A stretch of 64,000 bases of DNA from CBDCCV01 sp965215025 (GTDB lineage: Bacteria; Bacteroidota; Rhodothermia; Rhodothermales; Salinibacteraceae): contig CBDCCV010000001.1 in the NCBI GenBank assembly GCA_965215025.1, positions 1,922,001 through 1,986,000 on the forward strand, written 5' to 3'. Under the pieces are notes generated by a model. It did no database searches and was not told where the DNA came from. It saw only the letters and a program-made list of their open reading frames with translations. This document shows positions 44,419-51,863 of the stretch, one piece after another (the first letter of the stretch is position 1; each line of letters starts with the position of its first letter). Position numbers and translations under genes: made by a program.

Positions 44419-46542
44419 ATGCACCTTGTTTCTACCCGAAGAGCCTTCACGGCTCAGGCGACCTCGGCGGCTGGCGGGGCCGCTTTTCTATGGCTGGCGC
44501 TTCTGCTTCTCGTTCTCGCGCTCGAGGCCGCGCCCGCGCAGGCGCAGCGCGCCGAGTGGGGCGAGGTCAGCCGCGACGCGCTGGCGATGACGAGCTTCGC
44601 CGCCGACTCTGACGCCGCCGCCGTCGTCCTCTCCGACTACGGCACGGTCGAGATCAAGTCGGACATGCAGATCGTCTTCCAGCGCCACCGCCGCGTTAAG
44701 CTCCTCACCGAGGCGGCCTACGACGAGTGGGGCACCGCCTCCGTCTCCTACCGCGCCGAGGACCGCGCGCAGCGCCTCGACGACCTCGAAGGGCAGACGT
44801 TCGTACTCGGCCCCGATGGCGAGGTCCAGCGTCACGAGATGAAGAAAGACGCCGTCTTCACCGAGGACATCGACGGCGAGTACGAGCGCGTGCGCTTCAC
44901 GCTGCCGGCGCTCCAGCCCGGCGCCATCATCGAGTACCGCTACGAGATCGAGTCGGACCACCCCGGCTACCTCCCGGACTGGTCCTTCCAGACGAGCGAG
45001 CCGACGCTCTGGAGCGAGTACCGCTACGAGGTCCCCGAGCTGCTCGACTACACCACGCAGTTCCAGGGCACGCAGCCTTTGACCGTGCGCGAGGCCGAGC
45101 CGTCGCGGATGCTCATGCGCCTGAGTGCCGGCAAGGCCTCGACGCGCCGGACGCGGCGGCTCACCCTGCGCGTGGGGTCGCAGAAGCACCGCTGGGCCAT
45201 GCAGGACGTGCCGGCCCTGCGCGAAGAGCCGTTCATGACCACGCCCGAGGACTACCGCGCCAAGCTCCGCTTCCAGCTTACGCGCATCGGGATGCCGGAC
45301 GAGATGCCCATCTGGCAGATGAAAAGCTGGGCCGAGAACGCCAACGACTTCATGGAGGCCGAGTGGTTCGGCCGCGAGATCGGCCGGCACAAGGAGCTGC
45401 GCCGCCGGGCCGAGGCGCTCACCGAGGGCATGAGCGATGAGGCCGAGAAGCTGCGCGCCGTCTACGACTTCGTCCGCACCACGATTCAGTTCAACGGGCA
45501 GATGGGCTACAGCCTCGACCACGACCTCGACGACGTGCTCGAAGCCAAGACCGGGAGCAGCGCCGAGATCGCCCTCGTGCTCGTGTCCATGCTCCGGGAC
45601 GCGGGCCTCGCGCATCCCGTGCTCATCTCCACGCGCGAGCACGGGCGCGTGCAGGAGCTGTACCCCTTCAACAGCCAGTTCAACGACGTGATCGTCTACG
45701 CCGAGGCGGGCGGGAAGGCACGCCTCCTCGACGCCACCGATCCGCTGCGGCCCCATACGCTCCTGTCGCACGAGGCGCTCAACCACCGCGGCTGGCTCGT
45801 CCGCAAGGGCAGCCCGGAGTGGATCGACATCCGCCCCGGCAGCGCGGATGAGCGCAACGCCTTCGTCCAAGCTACACTCCGGCCCGATGGCGGCGTCAGC
45901 GGCGCGGTCCAGGTCTCGGAGGCGGAGTACGGCGCCCTCGACGCCCGAGGCGCGCTCAAGGACCAGACGCCCGAGGCGTACGCCCGCCGCCTCCTGGCCG
46001 CAGACCTCGGCGGCGTGGAGATCACCTCCGCTACCATCGAGCATCAGGACGACGTCAACGAGCCGCTTAAGACGAAGGCCGAGTTCGCCGCGCCCGCCTA
46101 CGCGCAGGCCGCCGGCGATTTCATCTACCTCAACCCGGTGCTGGCCGGGCGCACGGGCGAGAACCCGCTGCGCCGCCCGGAACGCACTTTCCCCGTGGAC
46201 CTGGCCTACCCGCGCGATTTCACGTACACGCTCAGCCTGGAGCTGCCCGAGGGCTACGCCTTGCACGAGGCGCCGCAGAACATCCAAGTCCATCTGCCGG
46301 GCGAGGCGGGCGCCTACACGCGCCTCCTTGACGTGCAGAACGGGCGCCTCATGCTGCGCGCGCGCTTCGTCATGGCGCAGACGCTCTTCCCGCCGGAGCA
46401 CTACCAGGCCCTGCGCGAGTTCTACGACCGCGTCGTCGCCGCTGAGGCCGAGCAGATCGTCCTCAAGCGCGCCGCCTCGGAAGATACCGCTGGCGAGGAG
46501 ACGTCTTCATCCGCCGGCGTGGGGGAGGGGAGCCGCCGATGA
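44419..46542 (+). CDS. Secreted DUF3857/transglutaminase-like protein, probably inactive
   Basis: The 707-residue protein has a signal peptide ending near PAQAQ, a DUF3857 beta-domain (about 60-300) with VFQRHRRVKLLTEAAYDEW and PGAIIEYRYEIESDHPGYLP, and a transglutaminase-like domain. At the position of the catalytic Cys the sequence reads KTGSSAEIAL (S381), and the catalytic His position reads FNDVIVY (D423). Two of three triad residues are therefore replaced. The C-terminal part is a DUF2569/3858-like beta-domain. The next gene is a paralog that keeps the catalytic residues and overlaps it by four bases. Function is not known; a scaffold or regulatory role for the active paralog is inference. 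Confidence 0.78.
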   Translation: MHLVSTRRAFTAQATSAAGGAAFLWLALLLLVLALEAAPAQAQRAEWGEVSRDALAMTSFAADSDAAAVVLSDYGTVEIKSDMQIVFQRHRRVKLLTEAAYDEWGTASVSYRAEDRAQRLDDLEGQTFVLGPDGEVQRHEMKKDAVFTEDIDGEYERVRFTLPALQPGAIIEYRYEIESDHPGYLPDWSFQTSEPTLWSEYRYEVPELLDYTTQFQGTQPLTVREAEPSRMLMRLSAGKASTRRTRRLTLRVGSQKHRWAMQDVPALREEPFMTTPEDYRAKLRFQLTRIGMPDEMPIWQMKSWAENANDFMEAEWFGREIGRHKELRRRAEALTEGMSDEAEKLRAVYDFVRTTIQFNGQMGYSLDHDLDDVLEAKTGSSAEIALVLVSMLRDAGLAHPVLISTREHGRVQELYPFNSQFNDVIVYAEAGGKARLLDATDPLRPHTLLSHEALNHRGWLVRKGSPEWIDIRPGSADERNAFVQATLRPDGGVSGAVQVSEAEYGALDARGALKDQTPEAYARRLLAADLGGVEITSATIEHQDDVNEPLKTKAEFAAPAYAQAAGDFIYLNPVLAGRTGENPLRRPERTFPVDLAYPRDFTYTLSLELPEGYALHEAPQNIQVHLPGEAGAYTRLLDVQNGRLMLRARFVMAQTLFPPEHYQALREFYDRVVAAEAEQIVLKRAASEDTAGEETSSSAGVGEGSRR

Positions 46543-48482
46543 AAATGCGCTTCCGTCTTACGCTACTCCTCGTCCTTCTGGCTGTCGCACCGCGCGCCAC
46601 GGCGCAGGACCTGCCGGCGCACCTGGACCCCTCGTTCCCCGCCGCCGCGCTCGACCCGCTCCTCATCGGCGAGGCGGAGGCGGTCGTACGCGCGGAGATC
46701 CGCCGCTTCGAGGTCGAAAACGAGGGCGAGGCCCGCGAGAAGGTCCGCCGCGTCGTCACCGTGCTGAGCGCCGAGGGGCGCGAGGCCGGGCGCTTGATGC
46801 TCGGGCACGACAGCTTCCGCAAGATCAAAGACCTCGACGGGCGCTTGCTCGACGCGCGCGGCGAGGAAATCCGCGATCTCGGAAAGCAGGACGTGAGCGA
46901 TTACAGCGCCATCCAGGGCTTCTCGCTCTACGAGGACAACCGCGTGCGCGTGGCCGAGCTGTACCACGGCGCCTACCCGTACACGGTCGAGTTCGAGTAC
47001 GAGATCGAGCACGACGGCCTCATCGGCTGGCCGACGTGGCATCCAGAAGGGCACGGGCTGCCGGTGGAGTACGCCCGCTACGAGGTCGAGGCCCCGGCCG
47101 AGATGCCCGTCCGCTACGCCGCGCAGGGGACGGGCATCGAACCGGAGATCGCTCAGGGCGGCAAGCGGAAGACGTACCGCTGGACGGTCGAGCGTCACCC
47201 GGCGTGGGAAGCCGAGCCGTACGGCCCGTCGTGGCGCGAGCAGATCGCCGCCGTGCACGTGGCCCCGGAGACGTTCGCCATCGAAGGCACGCGCGGCGAC
47301 CTCCGCTCATGGAAGGCGTTCGGCCGGTGGTACGGCGATCTTTCCAGAGGCCGCGCCGAGCTTCCTGCTGGGGCCGTCGAAGAGGCGCGGGCCATCGTCG
47401 CGGGCGCGGCGGATCGGCGTGAGGCCGTGCGGCGGCTCTACCGCCATATGCAGCGCCGCACGCGCTACGTGAGCATTCAGCTTGGCATCGGCGGATGGCA
47501 GCCGTTCGAGGCCGAGTACGTCCACGCGCGTGGCTACGGCGATTGCAAGGCGCTCGTCAACTACATGCAGGCGCTTCTAAAGGCGGTGGGGATCGAGGCG
47601 CATCCGGCGCTCATCCGCAGCGGGACGCGCGTGCCGGACGTGCTGCCGGACTTCCCCAGCAGCCAGTTCAACCACGTCATCCTGGCCGTGCCGATGGAGG
47701 ACGGCAGCCTGCTCTGGCTCGAATGCACGAGCCAGACGATGCCCTTCGGCCACATCGGCGCGGGGAACGAAAGCCGCCACGCGCTCCTCGTCACCGAAGA
47801 AGGCGGGCGCCTCGTCCAGACGCCGCGCTCGGCCGCCTCGCAGAACCAGCAGATCCGCCGCGCGCGCGTCACCTTGAGCGAGACGGGCGACGCCACGGCC
47901 GAGGTGCGCACCACGTACACAGGGAACCAGCAGGACCGCGTGCGCCGTGCCCTGGCCGGCGCCTCCGGCCACGACCGCATGGACTGGCTCCGCAAAAGCA
48001 TCGACGCATCCAGCTTCAAGATCCAGCGCGCCGACTTTGCCGAGGCCGATGCGCACCGGGAAACCATCACGCTGCCCGTCGAGCTGTCGATGCGCCGCTA
48101 CGCCGCCCCCACGGGCACGCGCCTCTTCGTCCCCCTCGCCGCCATAGACCGCTGGACGCGCGTTCCTCCACCGATGGAGAGGCCGCGCGCACAGCCCATC
48201 GCGTTCTTCCCCTACGCCTTCGCCGACGCGGACACGGTGACCTTCGCGCTGCCGGAGGGCTACGCCGTCGAGGCCGCCCCCGCCCCCGTCACAGTCGAGA
48301 CCGACTTCGCCCGCTACACGGCCGAGGTCGTGCCCGATGCGGAAGGCACGCTCGTCTACACGCGCCGCTTCGAGGTCACCGAGGTTACGCTTCCGCCCGA
48401 GCGCTACGGCGCCTTCCGTGACTTCCTCGCCCAGGTCACCCAGGCCGACCGCGCGCAGGTCGTCCTCGTGCGGCAGGAGTGA
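46539..48482 (+). CDS. Secreted DUF3857/transglutaminase-like protein with intact catalytic residues
   Basis: The 647-residue protein has a signal peptide (ending near PRATAQ), a DUF3857 domain with VENEGEAREKVRRVVTVLSAEGRE, and a transglutaminase-like domain. The latter has C336 in RGYGDCKALVNYMQALL, H379 in SQFNHVILAV and an acidic residue in LWLECTSQTMPFG. Its start codon overlaps the stop of the inactive paralog (ATGA), so the two are translated together. Members are abundant in Bacteroidota, secreted, and of unknown substrate. Confidence 0.82.
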   Translation: MKMRFRLTLLLVLLAVAPRATAQDLPAHLDPSFPAAALDPLLIGEAEAVVRAEIRRFEVENEGEAREKVRRVVTVLSAEGREAGRLMLGHDSFRKIKDLDGRLLDARGEEIRDLGKQDVSDYSAIQGFSLYEDNRVRVAELYHGAYPYTVEFEYEIEHDGLIGWPTWHPEGHGLPVEYARYEVEAPAEMPVRYAAQGTGIEPEIAQGGKRKTYRWTVERHPAWEAEPYGPSWREQIAAVHVAPETFAIEGTRGDLRSWKAFGRWYGDLSRGRAELPAGAVEEARAIVAGAADRREAVRRLYRHMQRRTRYVSIQLGIGGWQPFEAEYVHARGYGDCKALVNYMQALLKAVGIEAHPALIRSGTRVPDVLPDFPSSQFNHVILAVPMEDGSLLWLECTSQTMPFGHIGAGNESRHALLVTEEGGRLVQTPRSAASQNQQIRRARVTLSETGDATAEVRTTYTGNQQDRVRRALAGASGHDRMDWLRKSIDASSFKIQRADFAEADAHRETITLPVELSMRRYAAPTGTRLFVPLAAIDRWTRVPPPMERPRAQPIAFFPYAFADADTVTFALPEGYAVEAAPAPVTVETDFARYTAEVVPDAEGTLVYTRRFEVTEVTLPPERYGAFRDFLAQVTQADRAQVVLVRQE

Positions 48483-48535
48483 ATGGTCTCTGCGGCGGCG
48501 CTTCGGTGCACGGCGGACCAGTTCGCCCAGCTTGA

Positions 48536-48583
48536 CGAAAAAGAAGGGAACCGACCCGCAGGCTGGCTCCCTTCTCTTCTTTG
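48536..48583. terminator. Bidirectional terminator between DUF3857 and DUF4397 genes
   Basis: AGAAGGGAACC pairs with GGCTCCCTTCT (one mismatch). A-rich bases before and T-rich bases after the stem allow termination in both directions between two convergent genes. Confidence 0.75.
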
Positions 48584-48633
48584 CCTAATCCCCCTCTTGG
48601 AGAGGGAAAAGGCGTGTAGAGTGGGCGAAACGC

Positions 48634-49425
48634 TTAGTCCTCCTCAGTGATGAGGATGGCACTCGGAGCGCCGCCGTCCTCGGCCGGGTCCACGGCGATG
48701 GCGGTGAAGATGCCGCCCTCACCCAGAAAGAGCGAGCCGCCGAGGAGCGCCTGCGTGTCGATGACGACCTCCTCGTCGGTGACCTCGCCGTCGTCATCGG
48801 CCTCGGCAGCGGTGATGCGCACGCGGTAGTCGCCGGCGGCCAGGGCGGTGTAGCCCGTGCTGGCGGTGAACGCTACGGCCTCGAACGTCGGCACCTCGGG
48901 CAGCTCGTCGTCGGGCGCCGTGACGTAGATGTCCACCGGGCCGACGGTCGAGGCGGCGTGGACGAGGCGCACCTTGGCGTTGCCGGCCTCCGGCGCCGAG
49001 AGGTCTTCGCTCAAGAGAACGCCCTCGATGTCGGGCGCGGTGCCGGCGGCGAGGAGCGTGTAGGTGGAGTCGGCGTCGAGGTCGAGGGCGGCGTCAATGA
49101 CGGCCTCGTCGCTGCCGTCGGGCCGCACCTCTATGTCGAGGTCGTCCTCCTCCCCGGCGCCGACCTCGATGAAGTCCGAGACGCTGGCCGTGGGCGCGCT
49201 GTAGACAAAGTCGGCGACGGCTTCTTCGCCTTCGATGAACACGTCCACGGTGTCGGCCTGAGGCGCGGCGTGGACCACGCGCAGTGAGGCCGTGGCTTCG
49301 GTGCCGCCGTCGTCATCGTCGTCGTCGCCTACGAGGTTGTCGTCGTCATCGCAGCCCGTTGCGAAGGCCAAAAGCGTCAGGCCCAGCAAGACGGAAAAGG
49401 CGGTTCTCCAAAAAACGTTTGTCAT
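48634..49425 (-). CDS. DUF4397 lipoprotein
   Basis: The 263-residue protein has a lipobox-type signal (LLAFATGC), then an aspartate-rich stretch (CDDDDNLVGDDDDDDGG), and two DUF4397 repeats: LRVVHAAPQADTVDVFIEGE and VRLVHAASTVGPVDIYVTAPDDE. DUF4397 proteins are secreted and of unknown function. The acidic linker would extend the domains from the membrane and could bind calcium. It converges with the DUF3857 pair. Confidence 0.85.
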   Translation of the reverse strand: MTNVFWRTAFSVLLGLTLLAFATGCDDDDNLVGDDDDDDGGTEATASLRVVHAAPQADTVDVFIEGEEAVADFVYSAPTASVSDFIEVGAGEEDDLDIEVRPDGSDEAVIDAALDLDADSTYTLLAAGTAPDIEGVLLSEDLSAPEAGNAKVRLVHAASTVGPVDIYVTAPDDELPEVPTFEAVAFTASTGYTALAAGDYRVRITAAEADDDGEVTDEEVVIDTQALLGGSLFLGEGGIFTAIAVDPAEDGGAPSAILITEED

Positions 49426-49647
49426 GGTTTCCCCTCTGTCAGTGGTTGGTTACGGCACAGCCCGCGCCAGAGAGCGTGCGGATGGGTGACGGCGCGGGCA
49501 GTAGCTCGTAAGGCAGGGCGCAGAGGGGGCGGTGCAGGAGGTCATCTGAAAAGCGGTTGCGAGTGTAGCCCCCGCGCGCATGTAAGATGCTGCCCGCCGC
49601 CCTTCTTGCCAAGACGATTACAAGTGCGGACTTTCCTTGGCCGGGCC

Positions 49648-50442
49648 TCAGCCCTTTTCGGCAAACGTCCAGCTTAGGCGCGCGGGCGAGGCCTCACGCA
49701 GCGCCTCCAGGAGCGCGTCGTGACTCTCGAAGACGAGTTGGTCAAGCCGGTAGGCATCCACGCCGGCCTCGAAGCGCTCAACTTCGTACGGCCACGGCTC
49801 TACGGCAATGGTGCCATCCTCTCGGCGAGAGGCGTCGTAGCGCGTCTCCTTGGCATCCGTGCCGATCTCCAGGGCGCGGCCGTCGGCGGGGAGCGTGCTC
49901 ATGCACAGCATCAGCGAGAAGGCGTCGCCCCAGCGCAGCGGCGCGTAGGCGCCGTCCTCGTCCGCCTTCTTGACGGCGAGCGAGCGGCGCCATTTCTTAC
50001 GCAGCGCTTCCTGCTCGCTCAGCAAATCGTCGAGCGCGTTGGACTCCTCACGCCGTCCTTCGTAAAGCGAGGCGATGTGGCGCGAGCACAAGAGGCCGAT
50101 CCATCGGCTCTGGTGCCAGGCGCGCTCGAGGTGCGGCCTGCTCTGCGTCGCCACGCTGTCGAGGCTCACGCTGGTGAAGTCGCGCGGGGCGCCGGCCTCG
50201 GTGAGGCGCCCGTTTGGCTCCCACTCCTGCCAGCCGTTGTCGTGCTGCGCCGTGGCGCTGAGGATGGCCGTCCACGGCTGGGGTCGCAGCTCCTTCCGCC
50301 ACGGCGCGATGAGGTCGAGGGCGAGCTGCGCGTGCGCGCGCTGGAAGACGACCTCCCAGCCGCTGTCGGTCTTGTTGCAGATCAAAAGGGCGAGGCGTTT
50401 GAGATGAACTTCGGCGGATGGGGAGCTATCTTTATCGAACAA
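49648..50442 (-). CDS. DUF3891 family protein
   Basis: The 264-residue protein fits DUF3891: WEVVFQRAHAQLALDLIAPWR, then ILSATAQHDNGWQEWE and RSRWIGLLCSRHIASLYEGR-like segments, with several histidines spaced like an HD-type metal site (H-x-D in AQHDNGW). Function is unknown. The start is uncertain, since the farthest in-frame codon is a TTG at 50442. It is divergent from the TA genes. Confidence 0.72.
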   Translation of the reverse strand: MFDKDSSPSAEVHLKRLALLICNKTDSGWEVVFQRAHAQLALDLIAPWRKELRPQPWTAILSATAQHDNGWQEWEPNGRLTEAGAPRDFTSVSLDSVATQSRPHLERAWHQSRWIGLLCSRHIASLYEGRREESNALDDLLSEQEALRKKWRRSLAVKKADEDGAYAPLRWGDAFSLMLCMSTLPADGRALEIGTDAKETRYDASRREDGTIAVEPWPYEVERFEAGVDAYRLDQLVFESHDALLEALREASPARLSWTFAEKG

Positions 50443-50475
50443 AACGCGCTGGCGAAATGCGACGGCGCGGGCGTG

Positions 50476-50490
50476 AAGAAGTCGTTTGCC
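50476..50490 (+). repeat. 15-bp direct repeat, left copy, flanking a TA module
   Basis: AAGAAGTCGTTTGCC occurs here and again at 51071-51085. The RelE-type TA pair lies between, about 595 bases apart. Confidence 0.75.
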
Positions 50491-50566
50491 ATTCGCAGAA
50501 CCGGAATGCGAACCCGGCCGTAGAGAAGCTCATCCGTCCCGCTACCAACCCGCGCAGGTGACAGGC

Positions 50567-50761
50567 ATGGCAGAAGTCAGCGCCAAAAGAAAAGCCGTCA
50601 AGGCTGTCGAGGAACTCCCCGACGAGGCCACGCTCGACGACGCCATCGAAAAGCTGATCCTCCTCCGGAAGATCGAGTGCGGCCTCCGGCAGCGCGAGGC
50701 CGGCGAAGGTATCTCGCAGAGGGAGATCGAAAAACGGTTCGGTGTGTCGTGGCGGAAGTAA
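50567..50761 (+). CDS. Antitoxin-like protein of a RelE-type TA pair
   Basis: The small 64-residue, charged protein reads AVKAVEELPDEATLDDAIEK, then LILLRKIECGLRQREAGEGI. This resembles antitoxins of the 'ELPDdATleD...l..l.KIe.GL' type commonly found before ParE/RelE toxins. Its stop overlaps the toxin start by 13 bases. It would neutralise that toxin and probably repress the pair. Confidence 0.7.
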   Translation: MAEVSAKRKAVKAVEELPDEATLDDAIEKLILLRKIECGLRQREAGEGISQREIEKRFGVSWRK

Positions 50762-51051
50762 CATGGATGCCGCAGGCGGAGGCCGATCTTGAAGCCATCC
50801 GCGAATACTACGAGCGCGTGGCGCCGGACTACGCGCAAACCTTCGTTGACGGCGCCGTCGAGAAAACGCTGCACCTCGAAGCCTTCCCGTGCATGGGGCG
50901 AATCGTCCCGGAGATCGACGACGACGCGATCCGCGAGCTGATCTACCGGCAGTACCGAATCATCTACATCGTGGACGCCGAAGGCGGGCGCGCCGACGTG
51001 CTCACCGTCTTCCACTCGGCAAAGGCGTTCGGCGGAGGCGATCTGCCGTAG
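50749..51051 (+). CDS. RelE/ParE-family toxin
   Basis: The 100-residue protein has the ParE-type layout: VTWMPQAEADLEAIREYYERVAPDYA, FPCMGRIVPEI, IRELIYRQYRIIYIVDAEGGRADVLTVFHSAK. Such toxins inhibit gyrase or cleave mRNA. The GTG at 50749 overlaps the antitoxin gene and suggests translational coupling. Together with the upstream gene it forms a standard antitoxin-first TA pair. Confidence 0.82.
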   Translation: MAEVTWMPQAEADLEAIREYYERVAPDYAQTFVDGAVEKTLHLEAFPCMGRIVPEIDDDAIRELIYRQYRIIYIVDAEGGRADVLTVFHSAKAFGGGDLP

Positions 51052-51070
51052 AGCACTAACGCTCGCAGTA

Positions 51071-51085
51071 AAGAAGTCGTTTGCC
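51071..51085 (+). repeat. 15-bp direct repeat, right copy, flanking a TA module
   Basis: This is an exact copy of the sequence at 50476-50490, 20 bases past the toxin stop. A related run (CGCTCGCAG then AAGTC) precedes it and also occurs near 51855. Confidence 0.75.
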
Positions 51086-51145
51086 GCTGGTGACCGGGGG
51101 GCCGGCGAGTCCTGACGCCGTTTGCCGTGCAGATCGAGTTGCTAC

Positions 51146-51847
51146 GTGAACCAAGAAGCTTCAAGTCTCCTTGGCCATTTCTCCACCCTGCTCCTCGACA
51201 TGAACAGCACGTTCATGTTCGGCGAGGACCGCTTTGGTCCTGAACACGACTACGCCGCTACGTACCAGAACTTCGGCGGCCATCTTCCATCTGAACGTGC
51301 CCGTCATATCATCGAGGCGTGCTACAACCGCCTCGACGCGCTTTACCCCGACCCGGCCTACCACGACCGCTTCCCAACCGTAGCAGAAACGCTGCGTGCG
51401 CTCCCCGAAGCAAGCGGTTTGAGCGAAGAGGAGCTAACCCGGTTGGAAGATGCGTTCGCCGCTCACGAATTAGGCCGCATCCCTGCGAAATACGCCGCAG
51501 CGCTTGAGCGCTTAGCTTCTTCGCACCGGCTTGGGCTTGTGGCCGACGTGTGGTCGCAGAAGGGGCCGTGGTTGGAGGAGTTCAGGCGAGTGGGCGTCCT
51601 CGACCTGTTCGAGGTGATGGTGTTCTCATCAGAGATCGGCAGCGTGAAGCCGTCGCCGCGCCCATTCCTCGTCGCTGTTGAAAAGCTGAAGGCGAACGCA
51701 GAAGACTGCGTCGTCATTGGCGACAGCGTACGACGCGACATCGGCGGCGCAAAAGCGGCGGGCTTGCCGGCAGTGTGGATAGGCCGGGGCGTTCCGCCAG
51801 CAGCAGCGGATTGGGCGGTCGAAGACTTGCTGGATTTGGCGGCGTGA
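51146..51847 (+). CDS. HAD-superfamily hydrolase with a DxN motif I
   Basis: The 233-residue protein follows the HAD layout: motif I LLLDMNSTFMFG (D18, N20), a helical cap, motif II VFSSEIG with the following lysine in SVKPSP, and motif IV VVIGDSVRRDIGGAKAAG. The second aspartate of motif I, the usual acid/base, is replaced by Asn. This variant occurs in a recognisable family with the LLDMN-x-TFMF phrase, so it may have a special substrate or be less active. GTG at 51146 is the most likely start. Confidence 0.75.
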   Translation: MNQEASSLLGHFSTLLLDMNSTFMFGEDRFGPEHDYAATYQNFGGHLPSERARHIIEACYNRLDALYPDPAYHDRFPTVAETLRALPEASGLSEEELTRLEDAFAAHELGRIPAKYAAALERLASSHRLGLVADVWSQKGPWLEEFRRVGVLDLFEVMVFSSEIGSVKPSPRPFLVAVEKLKANAEDCVVIGDSVRRDIGGAKAAGLPAVWIGRGVPPAAADWAVEDLLDLAA

Positions 51848-51863
51848 AAACCGCTCGCAGAAG

